Positions 1-6,156 of a DNA stretch of 25,013 nucleotides are shown here, in pieces. Origin of the DNA: a virus; the IMG/VR virus record IMGVR_UViG_3300042861_000796, positions 1 through 25,013 of that record; one strand, given 5' to 3'. Within the stretch, counting starts at the first letter, position 1, and the number at the start of each line of letters is the position of its first letter. Position numbers and translations under genes: made by a program. The notes below the pieces were generated by a model. The model worked only from the letters and a program-made list of their open reading frames with translations, had not been told where the DNA came from and ran no database searches.

Positions 1-1
1 T

Positions 2-592
2 GAGATTACACACGACTGGTACACAAATCTTACTCGGAGTCACGAAGCGCTCCAATCCGAGCCACGAGCGCAAAAACTAAATTTCAAACCTGATTCTAAG
101 CGACTCATCCTTGAGATCGGTATCTATGAAGGCGCCTCCACAGTTTGGTGGTCCGATAACTTCCTAGAACACCCCGAAAGCCGCTTGATCACGATTGATC
201 CTTTCACCGGCTCGGACGAACATGCTGCCAGTCCCACCCAATACCCGACCCTCAACCGTATCGAGCAGATCGCTCGGACCAACGTTGCCCGCAGTAAACA
301 ACCCGGCAAAGTTGATATCCGTAAAGGTCTCAGCTGGAACCTGTTCCCAGACCTGCTGGCAGACCTAGAAAAAGGCATCGACATTCTGTACATCGACGGA
401 TCCCACGAAACCGTGGCTGTGATGCGCGACCTAACCCTGTTCTACCCCTACGTCAAACCCGGTGGCGCCGTGATCATCGACGATTACGCCTGGGAAAGCG
501 TCAAATCCGGCGTCGATGCGTGCGTTGCTGCCTTTATGGACGTCGAAAATGGCTTCTGCTGCTTCAATCAGCTCTGGACCATCAAGAAATGA
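2..592 (+). CDS. SAM-dependent methyltransferase (5' partial)
   Basis: The reading frame is open from the left edge, so the N-terminus lies outside the window; 196 codons are visible. A class I SAM-binding glycine motif (LEIGIYEGAS) sits at visible residues 37-46, an acidic strand end (LITIDPF) follows, and near the C-terminus are YIDGSHE and a GGAVIIDDY strand. This order matches the Methyltransf_24-type fold seen in sugar- or peptide-modifying methyltransferases. The substrate cannot be read from the sequence. The stop overlaps the start of the glycosyltransferase (ATGA), so the two are probably co-translated and may modify a glycan together. The fold is fairly sure; the specificity is unknown. 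Confidence 0.8.
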   Translation, partial: EITHDWYTNLTRSHEALQSEPRAQKLNFKPDSKRLILEIGIYEGASTVWWSDNFLEHPESRLITIDPFTGSDEHAASPTQYPTLNRIEQIARTNVARSKQPGKVDIRKGLSWNLFPDLLADLEKGIDILYIDGSHETVAVMRDLTLFYPYVKPGGAVIIDDYAWESVKSGVDACVAAFMDVENGFCCFNQLWTIKK

Positions 593-1470
593 CCAGATTT
601 AACGTAATTTGTACCGGTTCTGGGATCCATAAGTGGGGCAAATCCTGGATCGAGCATATGCTCAGTCACCTGGACTGCAAATTCCACTATTTGGACCCGT
701 CGGACGACATCCCACTCTTAGAAAAGTGCATTGTTGTCACCAACACGACTGAATCTTACTTTTACATACGCCGATTACAGCAGGCGCACCTTAAATACGG
801 CGTTATCCTTCTATCCGACGAGTGTCTGACAACCTCATTGGCGTTCTTAAATAACCCAGAATGCGTATTTCTGGCGCGAAACTACTTACACCCGGGCTGT
901 TGTCGCAACTTTAAAGTATTCCACTTTGGTCTTGGCTATAAAAACGAGTTCGAGGAGTACGCAAACCCACGCCGAACCGCATCGAACCGCGAATTCCTGT
1001 GGAGTTTTAGCGGCTCACTGAAAGTAGATCGAAAACGCGCCCTCGAAGTCTTCTCAGAATTCGAACCAAACTTCACACACCTTGTCGAAAAGTTCGACGA
1101 CCCGGAATATTTAACTACACAAAAGTACGCCCAGACCCTGAACGACAGCATCTTCGTGCTTGCGCCGGGCGGTGGGGCGAGTAACGACTCATTCAGGATT
1201 TACGAAGCTCTGGAATGCGGAGCAATTCCGGTCGTAATGCGAAACTTACCACCGCTGGTAGTCACCCCAAGCTATTGGCACGGAATCTTCCCAGGGTCAG
1301 ATCTACCATTCGTCGTGGCTGACACGTGGGAAGAAGCCGCCGAACAAGTCCGAGCGTTGATCGACTCCGATCAAGTCGAATCGGTACGCAGAGAGTGTAT
1401 GGATTTCTGGCGCAGCTGGAAAAAATCGTGGAGGCTCGAATTTGAAAAACGAGCCGCCGGTCTCATTTAA
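589..1470 (+). CDS. Exostosin-like glycosyltransferase (GT47-type)
   Basis: A 293-residue protein. The C-terminal half carries the exostosin/GT-B signature: FVLAPGGG at about residues 189-196, then SFRIYEALECGAIPVV at about 201-216, where Glu206 is the expected nucleotide-sugar-contacting acid. A Trp/Arg-rich C-terminal helix follows. The frame stays open upstream to 520, but the ATG at 589 overlaps the TGA of the methyltransferase, which fits phage coupling and removes an implausible leader peptide. It probably transfers a sugar to a phage or host surface glycan; donor and acceptor are unknown. Its last 4 bases overlap the end of an opposing small gene. Confidence 0.75.
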   Translation: MTRFNVICTGSGIHKWGKSWIEHMLSHLDCKFHYLDPSDDIPLLEKCIVVTNTTESYFYIRRLQQAHLKYGVILLSDECLTTSLAFLNNPECVFLARNYLHPGCCRNFKVFHFGLGYKNEFEEYANPRRTASNREFLWSFSGSLKVDRKRALEVFSEFEPNFTHLVEKFDDPEYLTTQKYAQTLNDSIFVLAPGGGASNDSFRIYEALECGAIPVVMRNLPPLVVTPSYWHGIFPGSDLPFVVADTWEEAAEQVRALIDSDQVESVRRECMDFWRSWKKSWRLEFEKRAAGLI

Positions 1471-1625
1471 GACTCATTTTGAAGTCGTTCCCTGCAGTAT
1501 GAACGAAACAACTCCTTGCACTCATCATCAGATATATCCAGAGCTTTAGCTGCTTTAGGGATATTCCAACGAGCCCTAAACAACATATCCAAAGGATCCA
1601 CCTCAGTGGATATCGAGTTCTCCAT
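1467..1625 (-). CDS. Small hypothetical protein, possible HTH
   Basis: Reading the minus strand gives a 52-residue ORF, ATG at 1625-1623 and TAA at 1469-1467. It contains a PLDMLFRARWNIPKAAKALD segment followed by an acidic and then a basic helix. The pattern (hydrophobic helix, short turn, AAKALDIS, basic C-terminal helix) resembles a small helix-turn-helix unit, but I cannot name a family. The start lies inside the 3' end of the upstream minus-strand gene (23-nt overlap), suggesting translational coupling. Its stop overlaps the end of the convergent glycosyltransferase gene by 3-4 bases. Compact fit between neighbours supports a real gene. Confidence 0.6.
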   Translation of the reverse strand: MENSISTEVDPLDMLFRARWNIPKAAKALDISDDECKELFRSYCRERLQNES

Positions 1626-1764
1626 TCTTATCCCAGCTCATGTACGTACTCAATCGATGTCGATTAACATCTGCTTGAAACTTGGCAACAGTCGTAGGGT
1701 CTTTTCCGCTATTTAACTTAATCAGTTTGTCCAGCTGAGCAACAATGCGAGCTTCGACATTCAC
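1603..1764 (-). CDS. Small hypothetical protein (GTG start)
   Basis: A 53-residue minus-strand ORF starting with GTG at 1764-1762. A clear GGAGG lies about 6 bases upstream of the GTG, one of the few strong Shine-Dalgarno sites in the window, and this decides the start. The protein begins VEARIVAQLDKLIKLNSGKD and continues TTVAKFQADVNRHRLSTYM; it is helical, charged and has no membrane segment. An ATG two bases further in opens a different, very short frame and is not the start. No family recognised. It forms a small minus-strand operon with the next gene, whose ATG lies within its 3' end. Confidence 0.6.
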   Translation of the reverse strand: MNVEARIVAQLDKLIKLNSGKDPTTVAKFQADVNRHRLSTYMSWDKNGELDIH

Positions 1765-1824
1765 TACGATCCTCCGTGTGACATCAATCTACTATCGATT
1801 GATGTTTGGTTAAGGAAGAGTTTA

Positions 1825-2052
1825 TTAAACACCACGAATCAAGCCACGCTGGCGAAGCAGCTCAATAAAACTACCGCCAGGTGCTTCTTTTAAAAGCTGC
1901 TGCATACGTCGCTGATCCATGCGACGCTCAACTAAATCCCGAAACTGATCTTGATCAAGGGGATACGTGACATCACCATCCCCGGTTACGCCAGCGATCA
2001 TCTGCTGAGCGACAGCTTGATCGAGAAACTGCTTAGCGATGTCACCAGGCAT
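1825..2052 (-). CDS. Hypothetical protein, 75 aa
   Basis: A minus-strand ORF with ATG at 2052, probably the first gene of a three-gene minus-strand group. It is rich in Gln, Arg and Asp, with a predicted helical FLDQAVAQQMIAG segment, an arginine-rich ERRMDQRRMQQLL stretch and a C-terminal FIELLRQRGLIRG. There is no signal peptide or membrane helix, and I recognise no family. It faces away from the plus-strand gene at 2126, leaving a 73-bp divergent spacer that presumably holds promoters for both directions, though no convincing -35/-10 pair is visible. Confidence 0.55.
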   Translation of the reverse strand: MPGDIAKQFLDQAVAQQMIAGVTGDGDVTYPLDQDQFRDLVERRMDQRRMQQLLKEAPGGSFIELLRQRGLIRGV

Positions 2053-2125
2053 GTCACTGAAAATACCTAAATTAACTTTAGCGGGTAAAAGATCTTAGGA
2101 TTGAAGTGTCCTACATCTCCCAAAA

Positions 2126-2332
2126 GTGGCTCGGGAGTGGAATACGCCCACGCGGGAACCGTGGAACGGCATTATTAAGACCGCACTGGACACTATAGAC
2201 AAACATAATGAGCACTATTTTAAAACAAAAAATTTAAAACATTTAGTAGCAGCTGATATGCTACGAAATTATGTGTTGTATCTTAAGGAGTTCATACAAG
2301 ACTTAGAGAAAACATCTTGTAAAGTAGACTGA
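2126..2332 (+). CDS. Small conserved-looking phage protein, 68 aa
   Basis: Starts with GTG at 2126; no ATG lies nearby in frame. It has an N-terminal EWNTPTREPWNGI motif followed by two amphipathic helices containing AADMLRNYVLYLKEFI. The arrangement (Trp-rich N-terminus, then a helix with MLR-YVL-LK) is like small proteins of unknown function I associate with tailed phages, but this is from memory and not verified. It sits 19 bases before the next gene, with a purine-rich GTGGGAAAAAGACGAAAAG linker, so the two are probably one transcript. Function unknown. Confidence 0.55.
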   Translation: MAREWNTPTREPWNGIIKTALDTIDKHNEHYFKTKNLKHLVAADMLRNYVLYLKEFIQDLEKTSCKVD

Positions 2333-2351
2333 GTGGGAAAAAGACGAAAAG

Positions 2352-3389
2352 ATGAACATCTTCGACACACTTATACAAGCTGCCAAAAACAAATTAACAG
2401 AAGCGGATAAGGCTGTCGGCGGTTGGTTGCCTGGAGGCGGCGTCCCTAACCCAGCAAGTAACGCAGTACGACAGGTTCAGCAGTATACGAATATTTTACG
2501 GGACCCTGCAACACAATTAAAGAACCCAAAAATTTACAGAGCATGGCAAGAAAATCTAAGACCCATAACGCAACTGAAGCCAAAAGAATACTTTGAACCT
2601 TTACAGAGATCTTTTAGTAAGCCCACGGCTGTTCTTCATAATCCGTACACACAAACAAATGTAACGTTACCCATAAGTGTTGAAGGATTCGCAGACGAAA
2701 GACTAGATACTGGCAGTTTCTTAAAACCATCTGTAGGAATACATTTCAGCGGACCTGAAGATCTGCGCACTAGAGCAGAAGCTCGAAAAGAATTCTTAAA
2801 GTTGGGAGGGTCCCAGGAGGAAGCACGAAAACTATTCGTGCCTACTGATCCAGAGATGGAAAGAGCCAAGAGTTTAGCGTTACGAGCTCAGTTAGGACGA
2901 GGCATGGCTGCAATACAACCTGAAACATGGATAAATACTTATGCAAAACAAACGCCGTATAACAGCAGGGAAAAAGTATATGACCGTTTAACGAAAGGAG
3001 TATTTGCTGTTGACCCTGAACTAGGGGATATTAGTGTTTATAAAGAGAGCCCTACATCATGGAGAAATATTAAAAACCCAGAGAAAGTAATACAATTTGA
3101 TCCGCAGGAGTTAATCGAGCCCTTAAAACGGGAAGCTTTTGAACGTCCTGACCTAAATTCGCTTAGAAACGCTCCGCTTGGAGCAGTTGTCGAAGCAATC
3201 GGTAGACGAATTTCAGGTCCACAAGTGCAGGCAGTGATGTTTTTGGACGATATCGTCCGCCAAATGACGGGAGTGTCGCCCGCAGAGTCTGTAATCGAAG
3301 CCTCAAGTGAGCAAATTCGGCGTTCAGCGGAGCAACAACAGCGAATGGGAGTTCAAAATCCAAGAATCTGGCAAAACGCACCCTTCTGA
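2352..3389 (+). CDS. Hypothetical protein, 345 aa (possible virion-associated)
   Basis: ATG at 2352 preceded by an A/G-rich stretch. The N-terminus (IFDTLIQAAKNKL, then GGWLPGGGVPNP) suggests a helix and a glycine/proline linker. The body is mixed, rich in Pro, Arg, Gln and Glu, and the C-terminus contains SAEQQQRMGVQNPRIWQNAPF. No catalytic motif, signal peptide or transmembrane segment is visible. Such Gln/Arg-rich, Pro-punctuated proteins are common among phage internal or tail proteins, but that is only an impression. It is the last gene of its unit: an intrinsic terminator starts 20 bases after the stop codon. Confidence 0.7.
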   Translation: MNIFDTLIQAAKNKLTEADKAVGGWLPGGGVPNPASNAVRQVQQYTNILRDPATQLKNPKIYRAWQENLRPITQLKPKEYFEPLQRSFSKPTAVLHNPYTQTNVTLPISVEGFADERLDTGSFLKPSVGIHFSGPEDLRTRAEARKEFLKLGGSQEEARKLFVPTDPEMERAKSLALRAQLGRGMAAIQPETWINTYAKQTPYNSREKVYDRLTKGVFAVDPELGDISVYKESPTSWRNIKNPEKVIQFDPQELIEPLKREAFERPDLNSLRNAPLGAVVEAIGRRISGPQVQAVMFLDDIVRQMTGVSPAESVIEASSEQIRRSAEQQQRMGVQNPRIWQNAPF

Positions 3390-3408
3390 ACCGAAAAAAG
3401 TTTGAGTC

Positions 3409-3435
3409 ATCGCCCCACGCGGGCGATTTTTTTTT
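3409..3435 (+). terminator. Rho-independent terminator
   Basis: A perfect 7-bp stem, ATCGCCC (3409-3415) with GGGCGAT (3421-3427), closes a CACGC loop and runs into nine T residues (3427-3435). This ends the 2126-3389 transcription unit and isolates it from the noncoding region that follows. The loop and right arm contain the CCACGC word that recurs on this strand throughout the window. Confidence 0.9.
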
Positions 3436-3606
3436 GCGGGGCGGCTGTCTGTATACTGACACCCAAAAGTTTTTTTGCCAATTTCCCAGCAAGATACCCA
3501 TACCCTTCTCGCCCGGGGCGTCGTCTAAAAGCTCTATTTAAAAAAAAAGAGACATTGCGGGCAGAGTTAGGTATACATTGCGGCTCACTATTTTATATTT
3601 AGTCCT
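3436..3606. other. Noncoding spacer between terminator and CG/TG tract
   Basis: No credible ORF: open frames here are short, have odd composition and overlap low-complexity sequence. Visible items are a weak hairpin around TGTC/GACA (about 3448-3466), a T7 run near 3470, an A9 run near 3540-3548, and an AT-rich TATTTTATATTTA at about 3588-3600 that could be a -10 region for the RNA downstream. No tRNA fold is seen. Confidence 0.5.
3552..3583 (+). promoter_or_regulatory. Direct repeat ACATTGCGG, 23 bp apart
   Basis: ACATTGCGG occurs at 3552-3560 and again at 3575-3583. The 23-bp period is close to two helical turns, so both copies face nearly the same side of the DNA, as in many operators. 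It lies directly upstream of the AT-rich segment and the CG/TG tract, in the place expected for a promoter or operator of the large RNA. Function is inferred from position only. Confidence 0.35.
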
Positions 3607-3712
3607 CGCGCGTGTGCGCGTGTACATGTGCGTGTGCGCCCGCGTGTGTGCGTGTACGCGTGTGTATGCGCGTGGGTGTGCGCGTTACATTCGCGCGAGC
3701 GTACGCGTGCGC
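3607..3712. repeat. Alternating purine-pyrimidine (CG/TG) tract, Z-DNA-prone
   Basis: Strict pyrimidine-purine alternation, mostly CG and TG steps, runs from 3607 to 3639 (33 nt) and from 3641 to 3674 (34 nt). Shorter alternating blocks continue to about 3712 (GTGTGCGCGT at 3676-3685, CGCGCGAGCGTACGCGTGCGC near 3692-3712). Such steps are those that most readily adopt left-handed Z-DNA under negative supercoiling. It is not coding: both strands give repetitive Arg/Val/Cys/His shadow frames only. It abuts the 5' side of the structured RNA region. Confidence 0.85.
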
Positions 3713-3713
3713 C

Positions 3714-4590
3714 CGGTTCCTGTTACCTATGAGAGAACCGTTACCTGTGTGCCAGTTAGGGCTCTTGGGATAAGTGGCACAAGAGGCTTGACCTACCGCA
3801 CTGATCCCGGATACCTTTAGGTCACTGGAGGACAGGCCACGGCCCGAACCCCAGAGCACCTAGACAATCCGCAACCGCCAGCCCTGATACATGGGCCGGG
3901 CTCAGCCAGCCGCTGATGGTAGGGAGAACATCCCCGAAACGTAGGCAAAGACTGACTGAGCTTAGCTTGAAACTGTAGGGATGGTGTGCGCGGATTCCTA
4001 GGCAAGGAACCTTGACAATCTAACTAAGCGTAAGTGTAGTAGGAACACTGCGAGGCTAGTACGAAATGTACTGCGCTTAGTTATACATAACTTCCCATAG
4101 AGTGTGGGCAATGCAGCCGAACTTAAGTAGGCCACCAGGGAGAAGCACCCTACACTCTATGTCAGCAGGTATCTTGTCTGTAACTAAGGCAATGTATCGG
4201 CGTTAAACATCAGCCACGCTCGCCCCGTGGCATCTGAATACAACTACATGCTGTCCGCTTGTAGTTAGTTACAGTGCACAAGCTGTGTCCAGCGTAACTG
4301 TCTATGGTGCAGGTACGCTGGACAAACTACCTAAGCTTCACCACGGCGTGTCCCGTGCGATGGCAGCGCAGGATTTTATAGTTTGTGTGCACAACTGTGC
4401 TCTGTAACTAACTACATACAGCTATTTAGTTTGAGTCAGTGAGCTCAGCTTCTAGTTGAGCGGATCCATGTATCAGCTAGCGCATTGTCGCTTAGTAGGT
4501 ATCAGGATCAAGTTAGATCATTCGTGATCACAGACTGTAGATTCTCTCCTCAAGCTTCATAGTTTGATGAGGGATTCATTCCCTCTTTGT
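3714..4590 (+). ncRNA. Candidate giant structured RNA (~880 nt)
   Basis: This block has no convincing ORF but many long perfect inverted repeats. CGGTTC 3714-3719 pairs with 3735-3740. TGTGCCA 3748-3754 pairs with 3775-3781, and its loop CTCTT (3762-3766) can pair with AAGAG (3781-3785), a pseudoknot. TGACCTA 3789-3795 pairs with 3818-3824. A 10-bp helix 4021-4030/4074-4083 encloses two hairpins. A 13-pair helix 4096-4108/4148-4161 has one bulge. GCCACG 4213-4218 pairs with 4226-4231. A 14-bp helix 4261-4274/4402-4415 encloses an 11-bp hairpin 4286-4296/4314-4324. GATCA-TTCG-TGATC is at 4516-4529. A stem 4569-4574/4580-4585 followed by TTTGTTGTT may terminate it. Size, phage context and complexity resemble ornate large phage RNAs such as GOLLD or ROOL; assignment is unverified. 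Plus strand is chosen from the TTCG loop, the terminator and the gene direction. Confidence 0.7.
4569..4590 (+). terminator. Terminator-like hairpin at end of structured RNA
   Basis: GAGGGA (4569-4574) pairs with TCCCTC (4580-4585) around a TTCAT loop and is followed by TTTGT, then TGTT. It is a moderate intrinsic terminator in the plus direction and marks a plausible 3' end for the large RNA. A separate hairpin, ACCAGC 4599-4604 with GCTGGT 4611-4616, lies just before the next start codon. Confidence 0.5.
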
Positions 4591-4623
4591 TGTTAGCTAC
4601 CAGCCATGTAGCTGGTGAATGTT

Positions 4624-4923
4624 ATGAACATCAAGACCAACAACCAACCACGCCGTCTGCTGTTTGCTTGTGAGTTCTCTGGCTCTGAGCGTGCCAAACT
4701 CCGCCAACAGTTTGATTGGATGAGTGACGAGGAGTTCGACTCCAATAGTTCTTTCTTTCGCTACAAAGGTTATTACTACAACCTCTCAGACTTCATGCGG
4801 GTTCATGTCTCACCTGACAGCCCTATGTCTGGCTGGCACGGTTACAGCTCCGACTCTTACTACAGCGGAGTTCTAATCAAACTGTGCGGCGAGGATATCA
4901 TCGTCGGCACATACATCTCCTGA
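4624..4923 (+). CDS. Hypothetical protein, 99 aa
   Basis: Starts at ATG 4624. An in-frame GTG at 4615 lies inside a hairpin (4599-4616) and is a less likely start. The protein has a basic N-terminus, an FDWMSDEEFDSNSSFFRYKG segment and a Tyr/Ser-rich C-terminal half (YSSDSYYSGVLIKL, then DIIVGTYIS). The pattern suggests a small alpha+beta protein, with no membrane helix. It is the first gene of the small-gene island, immediately after the large RNA, and might be expressed by readthrough of it. No family named. Confidence 0.65.
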   Translation: MNIKTNNQPRRLLFACEFSGSERAKLRQQFDWMSDEEFDSNSSFFRYKGYYYNLSDFMRVHVSPDSPMSGWHGYSSDSYYSGVLIKLCGEDIIVGTYIS

Positions 4924-4928
4924 CTAAT

Positions 4929-4940
4929 TGTAACTAACCC
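4929..4940 (+). repeat. Spacer element TGTAACTAACCC, copy 1
   Basis: The word follows the TGA of the preceding gene by a few bases and lies in a 31-nt spacer ending in CTAATC before the next ATG. Near-identical words recur at 5215-5226, 5715-5724, 7365-7374 and 8879-8887, always just after (or at) a stop codon, so it is a repeated intergenic element of this island. Role unknown. Confidence 0.6.
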
Positions 4941-4954
4941 ATCGCAATCTAATC

Positions 4955-5209
4955 ATGTCCGAACTGAATGCAACTGTCTACACTCTGCCCGCACACTGGG
5001 CCAGCATTCTGATCAACCACGATTACACCGGGGCAAGTGATGAAGAAGAACAGCAGATTAGTAACTTCGTTGATGGTGAGTTTGGTGAGTCTTTGTTCTG
5101 TACTGTGTGCCTAACTAACGACAGCGAACCTGAGTTCCGTAAGTATCACGACGCGCAACCTTACGGTGTGCTCGCTTGTGACTGTCTGGACTACACATTC
5201 ATTCACTGA
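4955..5209 (+). CDS. Small hypothetical protein, acidic, 84 aa
   Basis: ATG at 4955, preceded by an A/C-rich leader without a Shine-Dalgarno. The N-terminal pattern VYTLPAHWASILINHDYTG followed by an acidic DEEEQQ helix recalls a family of short phage and plasmid proteins that begin with a Y-LP-HWA-LINGD-like motif; the family is remembered, not checked. The second half has three cysteines (CTVCL, then ACDCLDYTF) and ends in a short beta-like strand. No known activity. It is one of a co-directional run of small genes. Confidence 0.65.
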   Translation: MSELNATVYTLPAHWASILINHDYTGASDEEEQQISNFVDGEFGESLFCTVCLTNDSEPEFRKYHDAQPYGVLACDCLDYTFIH

Positions 5210-5214
5210 CTAAC

Positions 5215-5226
5215 TGTAACTAACCC
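5215..5226 (+). repeat. Spacer element TGTAACTAACCC, copy 2
   Basis: Lies 6 bases after the stop of the 84-aa gene. With its upstream AC it contains the 12-mer ACTGTAACTAAC (5213-5224), exactly complementary to bases 4264-4275 in the large structured RNA. Confidence 0.6.
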
Positions 5227-5246
5227 AACACAATCACACTAACATC

Positions 5247-5519
5247 ATGACAACCATTCAACATCTCTGCGCTCGCAACGATCACAACGGCAACCCGCAA
5301 CGTTTGTATGTTCTATCTGTAGACGGTGAACGTATCGCTGCGTGGAATGAAGGCTACCTGGGTCACCACGCTGTGCCAGGTATCTGGCGCAGTACTGCAT
5401 ACAGTGCAGAACGTATTGATTGCAGTGTGGCATTGTACCGCAAACTATTGCGTACACTTCCCTCACCTGATTGGGCTCACGATGTGCCAGGTTACGCACA
5501 TCTCCGCGAGCTTGTTTGA
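5247..5519 (+). CDS. Hypothetical protein, 90 aa
   Basis: ATG at 5247 after the leader CACTAACATC. The sequence DHNGNPQRLYVLSVDGERIAAW, followed by NEGYLGHHAVP, predicts a beta hairpin typical of small phage proteins in which N-GNP-R-Y-V is followed by an alanine/glycine turn. I believe it belongs to a widespread but uncharacterised phage family (from memory). The C-terminal part has ERIDCSVALYRKLLRTLP, a helix. A longer-looking plus frame starting at 5326 and a minus-strand frame over the same bases are shadows. Confidence 0.65.
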   Translation: MTTIQHLCARNDHNGNPQRLYVLSVDGERIAAWNEGYLGHHAVPGIWRSTAYSAERIDCSVALYRKLLRTLPSPDWAHDVPGYAHLRELV

Positions 5520-5546
5520 TCAAAGCTCTATCATCATTCCGCCGCC

Positions 5547-5711
5547 ATGATCTACTACATCAACCGCCAAGCTGGCCGTTATCACGAAACGGTAGATGAG
5601 TTTGTGTCACGTTCTGAGGCAGAACGTATGTGCAAAGAGTACCAATTCGGTGAGCACGGTAGAGCTTACTTCTACGTCTCTCGTGTTGCACGTCCTAACT
5701 GGACTGTCTGA
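5547..5711 (+). CDS. Small conserved-looking protein, 54 aa
   Basis: A short ORF, ATG at 5547 and TGA at 5709-5711. The protein begins MIYYINRQAGRYHETVDEF, continues SRSEAERMCKEYQFGE and ends with YFYVSRVARPNW. The layout, a beta strand, a DEF turn, an AERM-KEYQ helix and a final Y-VS-R-NW strand, matches small phage/cyanobacterial proteins I know only as hypothetical. Clean codon structure, gene-like spacing (27 nt after the previous stop) and the TAACTAACCC element right after its stop support it. Confidence 0.6.
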   Translation: MIYYINRQAGRYHETVDEFVSRSEAERMCKEYQFGEHGRAYFYVSRVARPNWTV

Positions 5712-5714
5712 CTT

Positions 5715-5724
5715 TAACTAACCC
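5715..5724 (+). repeat. Spacer element TAACTAACCC, copy 3
   Basis: Found 3 bases after the stop of the 54-aa gene, here preceded by CTT instead of TG, and followed by AATCGCGCCCTGATT before the next ATG. Confidence 0.55.
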
Positions 5725-5739
5725 AATCGCGCCCTGATT

Positions 5740-5934
5740 ATGTACAACTCAAACACACAGATAGACCGCAACTTCATGCGGCGCATGATTAGATCCTACG
5801 AACAGGATCTACTTGAGATTGTGCGTGGAGAGTGTGAGCACCCTAACCACGCTCAGATTGAAGCCGATTTGCGTTTGTTAGAAGAACTGCGCGGCCAAAC
5901 GTTTAGCCCACTTGCACAAACTGTTTCCTTCTGA
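5740..5934 (+). CDS. Small helical protein, 64 aa
   Basis: ATG at 5740. The protein is mostly helical with heptad-like hydrophobics (FMRRMIRSYEQDLLEIV, then IEADLRLLEELRG) around a CEHPNH turn. This suggests a two-helix hairpin, possibly a dimer. No cysteine cluster beyond the single CEHPNH, no signal peptide. Unknown family. It ends 2 bases before the next gene's ATG (TGATCATGA), so the two are coupled. Confidence 0.55.
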   Translation: MYNSNTQIDRNFMRRMIRSYEQDLLEIVRGECEHPNHAQIEADLRLLEELRGQTFSPLAQTVSF

Positions 5935-5936
5935 TC

Positions 5937-6155
5937 ATGACAAACTTCGATCACATCAGCCACTTCCACAAAGACCAACTATTGCACACGCTTAGTTATC
6001 ACATGCCTTCAGAGTTGCGTCGCATCTTAATGCGAGAGTGCCCAGCTGCATACAACTCACTGTGTGGGCGCATCGTTATAACCTCGCAGGTAGAAGATAC
6101 AGGCGACAAGATTATCGAGCGTCCTACAGATGTAGACCTTAAAGACTTTGATTGA
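5937..6155 (+). CDS. Small hypothetical protein, 72 aa
   Basis: ATG at 5937, two bases after the preceding stop. The N-terminal part FDHISHFHKDQLLHTLSYHM followed by ELRRILMRECPAAYNSLCGR reads as two helices with a short loop; the C-terminus is acidic and probably disordered (DVDLKDFD). No recognised domain. A GC-rich hairpin starts 2 bases after its stop codon. Confidence 0.55.
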   Translation: MTNFDHISHFHKDQLLHTLSYHMPSELRRILMRECPAAYNSLCGRIVITSQVEDTGDKIIERPTDVDLKDFD

Positions 6156-6156
6156 T

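Noticed and set aside
3578-3820. Open frames on both strands across the CG/TG tract
   Set aside because: Their residues are simple repeats of Val/Cys/Arg or Thr/His/Ala caused by the dinucleotide run, with no domain and no ribosome site.
4021-4415. CRISPR array
   Set aside because: The repeated words are inverted (helices), not direct repeats with regular spacers, and no cas gene other than a generic PD-(D/E)XK nuclease without cysteines is present.
3714-4590. A tRNA or group I/II intron in the structured region
   Set aside because: No acceptor-stem/T-arm pattern (GTTC-A-C with proper spacing) and no flanking exon or reverse-transcriptase/homing gene are seen; the helix layout fits neither.
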